From positions 62,001 to 126,000 of the forward strand of contig NZ_FSQT01000002.1 in assembly GCF_900143515.1 (NCBI RefSeq): DNA of 64,000 nt. Reading direction: 5' to 3'. A program made the position numbers and the translations under genes. This stretch comes from Micromonospora cremea (GTDB lineage: Bacteria > Actinomycetota > Actinomycetes > Mycobacteriales > Micromonosporaceae). This document shows, in pieces, positions 7,571 through 17,561 of this stretch (the first letter of the stretch is position 1; each line of letters opens with the position of its first letter). Below the pieces are notes generated by a model. The model saw nothing but the letters and a program-made list of their open reading frames with translations. It made no database searches and was not told the DNA's origin.

Positions 7571-9814
7571 ATGTCCAACCACCTTCGCAAGAACGATGAC
7601 GCGACTGGCGAGAACAACTCGCCGTTCCGCCGGCGCCGGCTCTGGCTCGTCACGGGCGTTGCGGGCCTCGCCGGAGCGGTCGGCCTCACGGGCGTGGCGT
7701 ACGCCACCACCGGGGTGACCGGCCCGCACCGACTAACCGACGTCAAGTGGTCGACCTCCCAGCTGGTCAGCGACGACGGCAAGGACGAGGCCAAGGACGA
7801 CAAGGGCAAGGACGAGCACAAGGACGACAAGGGCAGGGACAAGGACGACCGCGATGAGGTGCGGGAGGTGGAGTGCGACGACGATGACCTCGTCGAGGCC
7901 CTCGAGCTGGCCAACCGTGATGACGGCGGGACGCTGAAGCTGGCCAAGGACTGCACCTACGAACTCGACGAGCACGACAAGAAGTCCGAGGCGGGCCTGC
8001 CGACGATCAAGCAGGAAGTCACCATCGAGGGCAACGGCGCGACGATCAAGCGCGAAGCCGAGGAGGGTTTCCGGATCTTCCGCGTCGCCGACGGGGGTGA
8101 CCTGACCCTGAAGGACGTCACGGTCCGCAACGGTGCGGCCGGCGAAGACCGCAAGGACGACAAGGACAAGGACAAGCACGACAAGGACAAGCAGCCGCCG
8201 AAGCAGTGGGTACCCGGCAACCAGTCCGGGACTGGCGGCGGCGAACCTGCCCCGGCGCCCGCCCCGGCGAAGCCGGCAGCCGACACCGCGGCGAAGCCCG
8301 CAGCCGCCACCGCGGCGAAGCCGGCAGCCGACACCGCGGCGAAGCCGGCAGCCGACACCGCGGCGAAGCCCGCGACCGCCACCGAAGCGAAGCCCGCGAC
8401 CGCCACCGAAGCGAAGCCGGCAACCGCCACCGAAGCGAAGCCGGCAACCGCCCCGGCGCCGAAGCCGGCAACCGCCCCGGCGCCGAAGCCGGCCGAGAAC
8501 GGCTGGCGCGGCGAGGAGTCCGGCAAGGACAAGGACAAGGACAAGGACAAGCACGACGAGGACCGCAAGGACGACAAGGAGCACGAGGGCGACGGCGGTG
8601 GCCTGCTGGTCGAACGCGGCGGCGAGGCCCGCCTGGTGAACGCCAAGTTCGTCCTCAACAGCGCCGAGAACAACGGCGGCGCGGTCGCCAACTTCGGCCG
8701 GGTCACGGCCGAGGGCAGCACCTTCGACAACAACCACGCCGGAGAGGACGGCGGTGCCATCTTCAACGCCGGAATCCTCGACGTCACGGGCTCGCACGAC
8801 GGCAAGGGCCCGGAGTCCCGCATCAGCAACAACACCGCGGGCAAGGACGGCGGCGGCATCGCCAACGGCCACAGCGACAAGAAGAAGGACGACCACGACA
8901 AGAAGAAGGACGAGCACGGCAACGCGAACCTCACCAGCGGCGGCCGCCACGACGACGACCGCCACGACGACCGCGACGACGACAAGGCCGGCACCGTCAC
9001 GATCGAGAAGACCCTCATCGAGGGCAACACCGCCAAGAAGAACGGCGGCGGCCTGTCCAGCAACGATGGCTTCGTCGAGGTCAGCTGGACGTTCATCAAG
9101 AACAACACCGCTGGCGAGAACGGTGGCGGCATCGCCGCCGTCGACACCGTCCTGAAGGTCAAGAACAGCAACGTCGAGAAGAACAAGGCCCACAAGGACG
9201 GCGGCGGCATCTACAACGTCAGCAGTGACGAGGACAAGAAGCGCAACTCCGTCCTGTGGAACGGCAAGGACGAGGACAGGGACGAGGAGGACCGAGCCTC
9301 CGCCACCGTCACCGACAGTGAGGTCCTCGAGAACAGCGCGGGCCGCTTCGGTGGCGGCATCTTCAACGGCAAGCCGTTCGAGGACAAGGACAAGGACTGG
9401 CACAACGGCGGCAGCATGGCCGGCCCGGCCGCCTGGGAGGCTTCTTCCTGGTCGAAGGACAAGGACCACGAGGACCACGAGGACCGCAAGGACCTCGGCG
9501 CCAGCCTGGCCCTGCGCGACACCAAGATCAAGGAGAACTTCGCCGGCAAGAACGGCGGCGGCATCTACAACAACGAAGGCAAGGTGACCCTGACCAACAC
9601 CAAGGTCACTAAGAACAAGGCCGACAACGGCAACGACCACGACAACGGCCACGACAAGGGCCACGACAAGGGCAACGACAGGGACAAGGACCACAAGGGG
9701 ATCGCCGGCGGCATCTTCAACAACGATGGCAAGGTCAAGCTCGACGACGACTCCACCATCACCGACAACGACCCCACCAACTGCGCCAACACCGTCGAAG
9801 ACTGCTTCAACTGA
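7571..9814 (+). CDS. Exported, highly charged right-handed beta-helix protein
   Basis: Function unknown. The N terminus has an RRRR stretch followed by a hydrophobic segment (about 24-46) ending AYA, which suggests export or an anchor. The body repeats NNGGG(I/A)xN-type coils with inward Asn and Gly, as in polymorphic-outer-membrane-like beta-helix adhesins. Long Lys/Asp/Glu/His-rich insertions (KDKDKDK, DDKDEHKDD and similar) interrupt the coils, and residues about 233-308 are a 7-residue Ala-Lys-Pro repeat. It ends NCANTVEDCFN with two Cys. The 747-residue frame is continuous. A wall- or surface-associated structural or adhesive role is inference; the acidic runs could bind cations. It is single, with its own terminator. 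Confidence 0.85.
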   Translation: MSNHLRKNDDATGENNSPFRRRRLWLVTGVAGLAGAVGLTGVAYATTGVTGPHRLTDVKWSTSQLVSDDGKDEAKDDKGKDEHKDDKGRDKDDRDEVREVECDDDDLVEALELANRDDGGTLKLAKDCTYELDEHDKKSEAGLPTIKQEVTIEGNGATIKREAEEGFRIFRVADGGDLTLKDVTVRNGAAGEDRKDDKDKDKHDKDKQPPKQWVPGNQSGTGGGEPAPAPAPAKPAADTAAKPAAATAAKPAADTAAKPAADTAAKPATATEAKPATATEAKPATATEAKPATAPAPKPATAPAPKPAENGWRGEESGKDKDKDKDKHDEDRKDDKEHEGDGGGLLVERGGEARLVNAKFVLNSAENNGGAVANFGRVTAEGSTFDNNHAGEDGGAIFNAGILDVTGSHDGKGPESRISNNTAGKDGGGIANGHSDKKKDDHDKKKDEHGNANLTSGGRHDDDRHDDRDDDKAGTVTIEKTLIEGNTAKKNGGGLSSNDGFVEVSWTFIKNNTAGENGGGIAAVDTVLKVKNSNVEKNKAHKDGGGIYNVSSDEDKKRNSVLWNGKDEDRDEEDRASATVTDSEVLENSAGRFGGGIFNGKPFEDKDKDWHNGGSMAGPAAWEASSWSKDKDHEDHEDRKDLGASLALRDTKIKENFAGKNGGGIYNNEGKVTLTNTKVTKNKADNGNDHDNGHDKGHDKGNDRDKDHKGIAGGIFNNDGKVKLDDDSTITDNDPTNCANTVEDCFN
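8267..8493 (+). repeat. 21-bp in-frame tandem repeat (AKPAADT/AKPATAT)
   Basis: About 11 units of 21 bp encode 7-residue blocks drifting from AKPAADT through AKPATAT to PKPATAP. Neighbouring units are almost identical at DNA level, so copy number probably varies between strains. In the protein it forms a Pro/Ala/Lys spacer between the N-terminal domain and the beta-helix coils. Confidence 0.9.
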
Positions 9815-9844
9815 GCATTGCGACAGCGAAACAGCGACGGAAAA

Positions 9845-9883
9845 GGTCGGCCCCCTGCCACCGGAGGTGGCAGGGGGCCGACC
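9845..9883. terminator. Strong bidirectional terminator
   Basis: Perfect 18-bp stem (arms 9845-9862 and 9866-9883) with a 3-nt loop between two convergent genes. It starts about 30 bp after one stop and ends 8 bp before the other. Confidence 0.88.
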
Positions 9884-9891
9884 CGTGCGAG

Positions 9892-12800
9892 CTAGCGCTG
9901 CACGAACACCGCCACGCTCCGCGCCGGCACGGTGAAGGTGCCGGTCGTCGCGTCGAACGACGCGGTGCGCAGCACCGGATCCGCCGACGTGCGCAGCACC
10001 GGGTGCAGTGACACGTCCGCACCACGCAGACCGGTCAGTGTCTGCTTCGCCGCCGCCGGCGTGCTGTTGAACACGACGGTGATCGACTTCCACGTCCCGC
10101 CCAGCCCGCGGTTGTCCAGGGTCATCGTCAGCACGCCCGGCGTCTCCTGCGCACCGGACAGCGGGAACGCCACCCGCTGCTGCACCTGCTCGGCGGTGCT
10201 CAGCCCGAACACCGGCGAGGACGCGCGGATGCGCAGCAGCTCGGCGTACCGGGCATCGGTGGTGTTGATCGCCGCGCAGTCCGGCACCAGCGCGGGGTCG
10301 GCCAGCAGCGGCTTCGCGTACGGCCATTTGTCCTCGTTGTCCTGCGCCGGCGGCAGGCCGGCGCCGAACCCGTTGCCACGCTCGCAGCCCCAACGGATCT
10401 GGTTGAACCAGTCACCGGAGTTGTACGAGTTGCGGTCCAGCGACTTCGACCGCAGCCGCTCGGTGCCGGCGGTGACGAACCCGGTGCCCTGACCCAGCAG
10501 CACCGTGCCCAGCGCCAGCACGTGCATCCGAGCGCGGTCCATTGCGGCGGTGGCCTGCGGCAGCTTGTACGCCAGCGCGTCGTACAGAATCTCGTTGTCG
10601 TGCGCGTCGACGTAGGTGACCGCCTCCCCGGGCGCGGCGGTGTAGCCGGCCGGCGAGCCGTTGTAGTCCACCTGCGCGCCGGTGACCTGCCGCCCGGCGG
10701 AGTCGGTGAACCGGTATCCGCGCAGGTTGCCGGTGAGCCCCACCTTGATCAGGTCGTGGGCGTGCAGCAGCCGGGCCTTCTGCTCGGCCGGCGACCCGTT
10801 GACCGGATCACCGTTCGGGTCGGTGTAGAGCCCGGAGGCGAAGCCCTGCGCCCGAGGGTTGGCGTCGAACGGCCCGCCGCCGCGCACCGCGTCGCGCAGC
10901 CGGTCGTTGAAGGTGCCGATGCCGGTGCCGGCCATGTTGGCCTGGGTGGCCTGCACGAACCGGGCGTCGTTGGCGACCTCGCCGAAGTTCCAGCCCTCGC
11001 CGTAGAGCAGGATCGACCTGCCGTCCACCCCGTCGCGGGCCACGGTCAGCCGGTCCAGCGCCTGGCGCACGGCCAGGATGTTCGCCTTCGGGTGGTGACC
11101 CATCAGGTCGAACCGGAAACCGTCCACCTTGTACTGCCGGGCCCAGGTGACCAGGGAGTCGACCACCAGCTTGCCCATCATGGCGTGCTCCGGGGCGGTG
11201 TTGGCGCAGCAGGTGGAGTTGGCCACCGTGCCGTCCGCCAGCAGCCGCTGGTAGTAGCCGGGCACCACCTGGTCGAGCACCGACTTCGCGTCGGCGCCGG
11301 CCGCCGAGGTGTGGTTGTAGACCACGTCCATGACCACCCGCAGGCCGGCGTCGTTCACCCCGGCAACCATCCGCCGGAACTCGGTGGTCCGCGCCGCCCC
11401 GGCCGGGTCGACCGCGTAGCCACCCTCCGGCACGGTGTAGTGCAGCGGGTCGTAACCCCAGTTGTAGCCGTCGGCCTCGGCGACCGCCGCCACGCACTTC
11501 TGCTGCTCCTCGGAATCCGGTGGCAGCGCCGCCAGGTCACAGGACGGCTGGCGCTGGTCGGCCCGCTTCTCGGGGATGGTCGCGAAGTCGAACGCCGGCA
11601 GCAGGTGCAGGTGCGTGACGCCGGCGTCGCCGAGCGCCCTGAGGTGGGTCATACCGGCGGTCTTCGGATCGGTGAAGGCGAGGAACGTGCCCCGCCGCTC
11701 GGCCGGCACGGTGTCGTCGGCGATGGAGAAGTCCCGCACCGACAGCTCGGAGACCTGCGCCTTCGCCGCCGGCACCGGGGCCGGCTTGCGCAGCGTCCGC
11801 CAGCCCGCCGGGGCCAGCGCCGGATCGTTCAGGTCGACCAGCTGGCTGTGCGTGGAGTCCGCCGCCAGGGCCACCGAGTACGGGTCGGTCACCGAGGCGG
11901 TGACCATCCGCTGCGCCGCCGGCTGCCACGCCTGCACCTGGTACCGGTAGTACTTCCCGGTCCAGGCGTGGCTACCGCGTGCCGACCAGACGCCGGTGCG
12001 GTCGTCGCGGCGCATCGGCACCGTCGTCGGCTGCGCGGTGGGCGAGTCGAAGAGTTGCAGCGCCACCGTCCGGGCGGTCGGCGCCCACAGCGCCAGGCTC
12101 GGCGTACGGCCGGCGAAGGCCGGCCCCAGGGTGACCTGGGTGGCGCGGGAGTACACGTCGTCGAGCACGCCGGGGATCTGCACGCCGGTGGCGGCCAGCA
12201 GGGCCCCCTCGGCGTCGCGCTCGGTGACGAGCAACTGCCCGCGCAGCGCCGCCGGCACCTTGGCCAGGTCACCCCGGTCCAGGCTGAAGCCGCGGTACGA
12301 CCACAGGTGCGGGAACGCGGCGCGCTGGGCCTCGGTGAGCCCGTTGCGCTGCGCCCGCAGCGGCAGCGTGGTGTACGTCCCGGTCAGCTCCCCGTCGGCC
12401 ACACCCACGCCGCCCGCCGGGGCGGTGACCAGCGCGTACGTCCTGCCGTCGGTCGGCCCGGTCTGCCACGCCACGGTGGACCGGTCGATCCAGTGCGCCT
12501 TCTGCTTGGTGATGTCGATGTCCCGGCCGGCGCCGGTCGCGGTGGAGGGCAGCAGCCGGCCCGGTGTGGCGGCGAGCAACCACACCTCCCGGCCCGCGCT
12601 GGCGAAATCGAGCCGCTGATCGTCGGGCAGGTCCTTGGTGTCGCCCTGGTGGATGATGTAGTTCAGCCCGGTCGCCCCGGCCGCCAGCGGCACCCGGAAC
12701 ACCGCCCCGAACGCGTCGATGGAGGTCGGCTCGAACGGGGCGGACCACTCGGTCGGGTTGGCGGCGCCGTCCCACAGGTGCAGGCCCCAGCCGGCGTAAT

Positions 12801-15387
12801 TGCCGTCGGCCCTCCGGTAGTGGATCACCGCGGTGCCGTCCTCGACCGGCGGGTCCGGTTCACCGGTGGCCGCCTGCCGGGTCGGATAGACGGCCGGATC
12901 ACCCTGCTTGAGCCAGACCTCGCCGGTCCGCGTGACGTCGATGCTGCGGTCCGCGCCGACATCCTTGGTGCCGTTCCTGTCGACGACCAGGAAGCTCACC
13001 GACGTCGCGCCGGGCTTGAGCTTGACCCAGGCGAACCGGCCGTAGGAATCCTCCCCCGCGAACGGCTGCCCCTTCGGCCACTCGGTGACGTACGCCGGGT
13101 CGATGTCACCCCAGGCGTACAACCCCCAGTCGTCGTACCCGCCGGCGGGACGTTGGTAGTGCACCACCGCCCACTCCCGGGACCCGCCCCGCTCCGGCGT
13201 GCCCACGATCGCGGTGGACCGGGCGGTCGCGGTGCGGCCCCGCCCGTCGCGGACCACCGCCTTGTACTCCACCGGCGTCCCACCGGCCAGCCCGGTCAGG
13301 TCGTGCTGCACGGTGTACGGCGCGTGGTCGGCGCTGCCCAGCAGCGTCCACCGACCGCCGGCGACGCGGGCCGCCACGGTGACGGTGGCCAGCGGGTCAC
13401 CGCTCACCTGCGCAGTGACCGCGGCCCGGGTGGCCGCCGGCGCGTCCGGCGCGGGGGCGGTGATGGTGATGGTCGGATTGCCGGCGGGCTGCGCGACGGG
13501 CGTGCCGCCCCGGTGCACCACCGCCGACAGCGGCGGCACCGTCAGGGTCAGCTTGCCGTCGGCACCAGCGGTGGCGGTGCTGGTCGAACCGTAGATGCCG
13601 GTGAAGGTGGCGCCGACCGACCAGGTGGCCACGCTGACAGTCTGCGCGGTGTCGGCGTTGTTCACCGCCACCACGTACTCCGTGCGGTCGGCGGCGGCGA
13701 TCCGGGAGGCGGCGAAGACGCCCGGGCCGTCGGCGGCGTACCGGGTGACCTGCACGCCGTCGCGCAGCGCCGGATGCGCCTGGCGCAGCCTGCCCAGCTC
13801 GGCGATGGTCCGGTACAGCGGGTGGGTGGGGTCGAACTGGTCACTGGCGTGGGTGCGGTCCGTGCCGAGCAGGTCGTCGTCGAGGTAGTCGGCGACCTTC
13901 GAGGCGAACATGTCCTGCCGGGCGTCCTTGTCCCCGCCGGGGCCGGTGAAGCCCTGCTCGTCGCCGGAATAGATCACCGGCTGGCCCCGGGTGAGGAACA
14001 TCAGCTGGTGCGCGAGCTGGTCGCGGCGCAGGTGGGTGGCCGGGTCGGCGCCCCCGCCAGCGATGAACGAGCCGATCCGGCCCATGTCGTGGTTGCCGAG
14101 GAAGGTGGTGAGCCGGCCCGCGTCGGTGTCCCGGGCGGCGTAGAGGTCGTCGCGGGCGTACACGTCGGCGAGCGCCTTCGCCGAGCCGGCGCCGGCGGTG
14201 TAGCCCCGCGCGGCCTCCTGGAACGCGAAGTCGAGGGTGGCTGGCAGGCCACCCTGCCGGACGTAGCTGGAGCTGACCTCCGGATCGGCGCTGTACACCT
14301 CGCCGAACATGAAGAAGTCCTTCTTGCCCGCCTTCTCGGCGGCCCGCTCGATGCCCTGGCTGAACTGCGGCCAGAAGTCCATGTTGACGTGCTTGACGGT
14401 GTCCAGCCGGAAGCCGTCGACGCCGATCGCGCCGATCCAGTCCCCGTACGCCTTGGTCAGGCCCTGGACCACCTCGGGGCGCTCGGTCCAGAGGTCGTCG
14501 AGACCGAAGAAGTCGCCGTACTCGCTGTTCTCGCCGGCGAAGGTGGAGTCACCCCGGTTGTGGTACATGGTGGCGTCGTTCAGCCAGGCCGGGACCTTGA
14601 CCGTGGCGTCCTTCGGCTCGGCGAACGTCGGGGTGTACGGGAACGACGCCTGGTTCACCCGGGGGAAGGCGCGGGTGCCGTCGGCGTAGTTGCGGTCCTC
14701 GAACGCCCGCCCCTGCGCGTCGGTGTACGGCGAGGTCGCCTTGTCCACGTAGGCGTACTTGTCCTCGGCGTACTTGATGACGTCGGCGGTGTGGTTGACG
14801 ATCACATCGAGGTAGATCTTGATGCCGCGCTGGTGGGCGAGCTTGACCAGCCGCTTCATCTCCTCGTTGGTGCCGAAGTGCGGGTCGACCTGGGTGAAGT
14901 CGGTGATCCAGTAGCCGTGGTAGCCGGCCGAGATGTCGTCGCCGGCGCCCTGCACCGGCCGGTTCTTGAAGATCGGGGCGAGCCAGATGGCCGTGGTGCC
15001 CATCCCCTGGATGTAGTCCAGCTTGTCGATGACGCCCTTCAGGTCGCCGCCGTGGTAGAAGCCCTTGTCGGTCGGGTCGAGCCCGGTACGCAGCCGGTCA
15101 CCGGCGAGGTCGCCCCGGTCGTTACGGGGATCGCCGTTGGCGAACCGGTCCGGCAGGACGAAGTAGAACTGCTCGGCGCGGGCGCTGTCGCTGCCCGCCT
15201 TCAGCAGCGCCTCGGCGGTGGGCTCGTCGCGCCACTGGGCCGCGCCGGCGACAGCGAGGGGGTCGGCGCCGGACGGCCGGGGGTCCGCAGCGGCGGGACG
15301 CACCGCGACCGGACTGCCGACAAGGGTGAGGGTGAGCAGGGAGACGAGGGCGAGCAGGGCGGTACGCGGTGTCGGCGGGGGTTTCAT
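9892..15387 (-). CDS. Secreted bifunctional amylopullulanase (GH13 alpha-amylase + GH13_14 pullulanase)
   Basis: Degrades starch, glycogen or pullulan outside the cell. The ATG at 15387 follows AGAGGAAGG and opens a signal peptide ending about residue 34. Residues about 70-620 form an alpha-amylase domain with catalytic D329 (GFRLDTVKH), E363 (MFGEVYS) and D434 (GNHDMGR). Residues about 640-730 look Ig-like. Two starch-binding PUD/CBM41-type modules follow ([17 protein letters not shown] and [17 protein letters not shown]). An E-set domain with ALWAPTA at about 1100 leads into the pullulanase domain, which has signature YNWGYDP (1308-1314), D1427, E1464 and D1597 in TYVDAHDNE. All catalytic residues are present in both halves. 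Length 1831. Confidence 0.94.
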   Translation of the reverse strand: MKPPPTPRTALLALVSLLTLTLVGSPVAVRPAAADPRPSGADPLAVAGAAQWRDEPTAEALLKAGSDSARAEQFYFVLPDRFANGDPRNDRGDLAGDRLRTGLDPTDKGFYHGGDLKGVIDKLDYIQGMGTTAIWLAPIFKNRPVQGAGDDISAGYHGYWITDFTQVDPHFGTNEEMKRLVKLAHQRGIKIYLDVIVNHTADVIKYAEDKYAYVDKATSPYTDAQGRAFEDRNYADGTRAFPRVNQASFPYTPTFAEPKDATVKVPAWLNDATMYHNRGDSTFAGENSEYGDFFGLDDLWTERPEVVQGLTKAYGDWIGAIGVDGFRLDTVKHVNMDFWPQFSQGIERAAEKAGKKDFFMFGEVYSADPEVSSSYVRQGGLPATLDFAFQEAARGYTAGAGSAKALADVYARDDLYAARDTDAGRLTTFLGNHDMGRIGSFIAGGGADPATHLRRDQLAHQLMFLTRGQPVIYSGDEQGFTGPGGDKDARQDMFASKVADYLDDDLLGTDRTHASDQFDPTHPLYRTIAELGRLRQAHPALRDGVQVTRYAADGPGVFAASRIAAADRTEYVVAVNNADTAQTVSVATWSVGATFTGIYGSTSTATAGADGKLTLTVPPLSAVVHRGGTPVAQPAGNPTITITAPAPDAPAATRAAVTAQVSGDPLATVTVAARVAGGRWTLLGSADHAPYTVQHDLTGLAGGTPVEYKAVVRDGRGRTATARSTAIVGTPERGGSREWAVVHYQRPAGGYDDWGLYAWGDIDPAYVTEWPKGQPFAGEDSYGRFAWVKLKPGATSVSFLVVDRNGTKDVGADRSIDVTRTGEVWLKQGDPAVYPTRQAATGEPDPPVEDGTAVIHYRRADGNYAGWGLHLWDGAANPTEWSAPFEPTSIDAFGAVFRVPLAAGATGLNYIIHQGDTKDLPDDQRLDFASAGREVWLLAATPGRLLPSTATGAGRDIDITKQKAHWIDRSTVAWQTGPTDGRTYALVTAPAGGVGVADGELTGTYTTLPLRAQRNGLTEAQRAAFPHLWSYRGFSLDRGDLAKVPAALRGQLLVTERDAEGALLAATGVQIPGVLDDVYSRATQVTLGPAFAGRTPSLALWAPTARTVALQLFDSPTAQPTTVPMRRDDRTGVWSARGSHAWTGKYYRYQVQAWQPAAQRMVTASVTDPYSVALAADSTHSQLVDLNDPALAPAGWRTLRKPAPVPAAKAQVSELSVRDFSIADDTVPAERRGTFLAFTDPKTAGMTHLRALGDAGVTHLHLLPAFDFATIPEKRADQRQPSCDLAALPPDSEEQQKCVAAVAEADGYNWGYDPLHYTVPEGGYAVDPAGAARTTEFRRMVAGVNDAGLRVVMDVVYNHTSAAGADAKSVLDQVVPGYYQRLLADGTVANSTCCANTAPEHAMMGKLVVDSLVTWARQYKVDGFRFDLMGHHPKANILAVRQALDRLTVARDGVDGRSILLYGEGWNFGEVANDARFVQATQANMAGTGIGTFNDRLRDAVRGGGPFDANPRAQGFASGLYTDPNGDPVNGSPAEQKARLLHAHDLIKVGLTGNLRGYRFTDSAGRQVTGAQVDYNGSPAGYTAAPGEAVTYVDAHDNEILYDALAYKLPQATAAMDRARMHVLALGTVLLGQGTGFVTAGTERLRSKSLDRNSYNSGDWFNQIRWGCERGNGFGAGLPPAQDNEDKWPYAKPLLADPALVPDCAAINTTDARYAELLRIRASSPVFGLSTAEQVQQRVAFPLSGAQETPGVLTMTLDNRGLGGTWKSITVVFNSTPAAAKQTLTGLRGADVSLHPVLRTSADPVLRTASFDATTGTFTVPARSVAVFVQR

Positions 15388-15426
15388 CGACGGCCTTCCT
15401 CTGGTCGTGATTGGCCGCACGCTAAC

Positions 15427-15490
15427 CCTTGCCGAAACAATCTGCAATACCTTGCAAACAAAGTCGTAACAGAGCAACCGCCTTGCGAAA
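15427..15490 (-). promoter_or_regulatory. Promoter/operator zone of the amylopullulanase gene with repeated TGCAA and CTTGC motifs
   Basis: Upstream of the amylopullulanase start, TGCAA (15443-15447) and TTGCAA (15452-15457) lie about one helical turn apart. CCTTGC followed by an A-rich stretch recurs at about 15426, 15450 and 15481. Actinomycete amylase and maltose genes are known to carry TTGCA/CTTGC-type repeats bound by LacI-family MalR/Reg1 regulators. Binding here is inferred; no such regulator gene is in the window. Confidence 0.5.
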
Positions 15491-15531
15491 GCATCGCGCA
15501 CCAACCGTGCGTCCACCGACGACCGTCCAAG

Positions 15532-16215
15532 TCAGAACCCAGTGCAGCGCACCCCGTCGACCGTGCACCCTTGCGGCGTGGTCAACGCCCGCTCCAGATG
15601 GAACCGCAACGTCGCCGACCCGCCGGCCGGCACGTCCACCCCACTGGCGTACGTGAAGCCGCCGCCGGTCTGCCGCACCGTCCCCTGTGGCACGCCCTCC
15701 ACCCAGGCGGTCACGAACCGCCCACCGCCGAAGTCCAACCGCACCGTCCAGCCCCGGTCCTCGACGGCCCGGTTGACGATCAGCACCTCGCCGATGAAAC
15801 CCCCGTCGAAGCTCTGCACGACCCGGTACCGCCCACTCACCACGGGAACGCTCTGCATTGGCCCTGTCGCCGGCCTGCTCGTCGCCGGCCCGCCCGTCCG
15901 GCCGGCCGTCGACGGCCGCGACCCGGCCGACGCGCTCGGCGACAGTCCACTCGCGCGCGGGGACAGCCCCGGCCGCAACGGCGGCGCCGACGATCCCGGG
16001 GGCGTCGGCGTCGAGACGGTGGGCGGGACCGGACCCTGCGGCAGCGACAGCGCCGGTGGCAGCGCCGATGCCTCATCCGACGCCGGACTACATCCCCGAT
16101 ACGCGCCCAGCGCCATGAAGAGCAGGACCACCATCACCACGACGCCGGCGAACACCACGATCCAGGGCGACGACGCGACAGCGGCCGGACCACGGGACCG
16201 ACGCATGCCGGACAT
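15532..16215 (-). CDS. Membrane-anchored CBM2-like carbohydrate-binding protein
   Basis: One transmembrane helix (about 16-40, VVFAGVVVMVVLLFMALGA) is followed by a Pro/Ser/Thr-rich extracellular stalk (about 45-120). A roughly 100-residue domain with the CBM2 pattern comes last: YRVVQSFDGGFIGEVLIVN, GWTVRLDF, VDVPAGGSATLRF and a late Cys pair. No catalytic module. It probably displays a polysaccharide-binding domain on the cell surface. GGAGG lies close before the ATG at 16215; an internal ATG at 16206 is equally well spaced. It lies just upstream of the amylopullulanase, in the same direction, and is paralogous to the next gene. Ligand unknown. Confidence 0.75.
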   Translation of the reverse strand: MSGMRRSRGPAAVASSPWIVVFAGVVVMVVLLFMALGAYRGCSPASDEASALPPALSLPQGPVPPTVSTPTPPGSSAPPLRPGLSPRASGLSPSASAGSRPSTAGRTGGPATSRPATGPMQSVPVVSGRYRVVQSFDGGFIGEVLIVNRAVEDRGWTVRLDFGGGRFVTAWVEGVPQGTVRQTGGGFTYASGVDVPAGGSATLRFHLERALTTPQGCTVDGVRCTGF

Positions 16216-16315
16216 GAACCTCCCTCAGCCGGCCGTCCGGGCAGCGTAGCCACCGGCGGCCAGACCCGGAAGCTCCGGCGGCGGCACCGCACGGCCCGCC
16301 GAACCGGGCACCAGG

Positions 16316-17008
16316 TCAACCGAGCTGGCAGTCGACTCCGTTGACCGTGCACCGGTCCGGCCACTCCCCCGATACGTCCCGGCCGAGCCGCAGCCGCAGC
16401 CGCAGCGTCCAGGTGTCACCCGAGGCCAGCGAACGGGTGCCACGCAGCACGAAATCGCCGTCCCCGCCCGCCCACACCGAAACCCCCGAGTCGCCGCTGA
16501 CCCGCAGCCCCCGCACATCGTCGCCGAACGCCAGCTCCACCCGCCAGTCCAGCGCCCCACCCGACGCGTTCGTGACCGACAGCACCGCCTCGGTCCCGTC
16601 CCACCCATCCGTTCCGCCCTGGTACCGGGCCGTGACCGTCCCGTCCGCCGGACCCAGCGGCACCACCGGCGCCGCCGGGGCGCTCGTCCGGCCCGGAGCC
16701 GGCGAGCTGGTGCTGACCCGCGGCGACGGCATCCGGCTGCTGCTCGACGGCCGCGGCGACGGCGTGCGCCGCTCCGCCCCGGTCGGAGTCGCCGTCGCCG
16801 TGGCCGACGCGGCGGCCGGCACGGTCGGCAGGAACACCGGCGGCGCAGCCTGCGACGTGGCCTCCCGCTCCCGGGTACGGAACGACAGCAGCGCGACCAC
16901 CAACAACACCACCAGCGCGCAGACGCCGAGCAGCACCACGATCCACGGCACCGACGCCAGCACCCGGGCCGCCCGCGCACCCTCCGCACCGTCCGGCCGC
17001 ACCGCCAT
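16316..17008 (-). CDS. Membrane-anchored CBM2-like protein, paralogue of the adjacent gene
   Basis: Same architecture as its neighbour: short cytoplasmic N terminus, one transmembrane helix (about 20-42), Ser/Pro/Thr stalk, and a beta-sandwich domain of the CBM2 type (VTARYQGGTDGWDGTEAVLSVTN, DWRVELAF, GDTWTLRLRL, final Cys pair VNGVDCQLG). The ATG at 17008 has a GGGGGGA purine run upstream. The domain lacks most of the surface Trp expected of a cellulose binder, so it may bind another ligand or act structurally. Tandem duplication with later divergence is the likely origin. Confidence 0.7.
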   Translation of the reverse strand: MAVRPDGAEGARAARVLASVPWIVVLLGVCALVVLLVVALLSFRTREREATSQAAPPVFLPTVPAAASATATATPTGAERRTPSPRPSSSSRMPSPRVSTSSPAPGRTSAPAAPVVPLGPADGTVTARYQGGTDGWDGTEAVLSVTNASGGALDWRVELAFGDDVRGLRVSGDSGVSVWAGGDGDFVLRGTRSLASGDTWTLRLRLRLGRDVSGEWPDRCTVNGVDCQLG

Positions 17009-17135
17009 CAGGTCCCCCCTCGTCCCCCGCCAACGCGCCAGCGTAGCCAGCACCGGCCAGACCGGAAACCGGGCGGGCACGGATCCGGCCGACCAGCCGG
17101 CCCGGAGCGGAAAACGGCTCGGTCGCGCCGGTTGA

Positions 17136-17525
17136 TCAGGCCGTCCGGACAACCGTGCAGATGACCGGCCCCTCACCGGTGGTGCGCAGCAGGTAGCTGT
17201 ACCGCTCCCCCGGCACCGCGTGCCCCCGACTGTCCAGGAACTCCCACTCCACCGCCACCATCGTCAGCAGCGCGGACATCGGCCGCACATCCTCGATCCG
17301 GGCGTGCGCCGCCACCAGCTCCCGGTCCTGGTAGTCGGGTGCGGCGCCCACGAAGGACAGCGCCACCGCCGCCGGCGAGTTGAACGAGAAGCTGTAGGTG
17401 TCGGCCACCACCAACCCGGGCAGGGCGTAGCAGCTGGCGATGGCCGGCAGGTCGCCGGAAGTCAACGCCGCGCCGTACCGGTCGAAGAAGTCGGTCAGCG
17501 CGTCGAGATCGGTGGAGGCGTTCAC
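17136..17525 (-). CDS. NTF2/SnoaL-like small protein
   Basis: The alpha+beta cone pattern of the NTF2-like superfamily is visible (LDALTDFFDRYGAALTSGDLP, then VAVEWEFLDSRGHAVPGERYSYLL). These domains are enzymes or plain ligand binders; substrate unknown. A GTG start at 17525 gives VNASTDLDAL. An upstream in-frame TTG (17558) close to the previous gene's stop is the alternative, with GAGG too near it to be a good ribosome-binding site. It follows the papain-like gene on the same strand and is probably cotranscribed with it. Confidence 0.7.
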   Translation of the reverse strand: MNASTDLDALTDFFDRYGAALTSGDLPAIASCYALPGLVVADTYSFSFNSPAAVALSFVGAAPDYQDRELVAAHARIEDVRPMSALLTMVAVEWEFLDSRGHAVPGERYSYLLRTTGEGPVICTVVRTA

Positions 17526-17561
17526 CGCCCAGCAATTGCCGGTCAGCGGGCAGGTCAAACC

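Noticed and set aside
7733..10393. Long minus-strand frame across the beta-helix gene
   Set aside because: Mirror of the repeats and charged codons, crosses a strong terminator, no start signal or family.
10522..16344. Very long open frame (about 1940 codons) opposite the amylopullulanase
   Set aside because: Low-complexity Arg/Gly/Val/His translation with no motif; a high-GC shadow of the minus-strand gene, which has full catalytic motifs.
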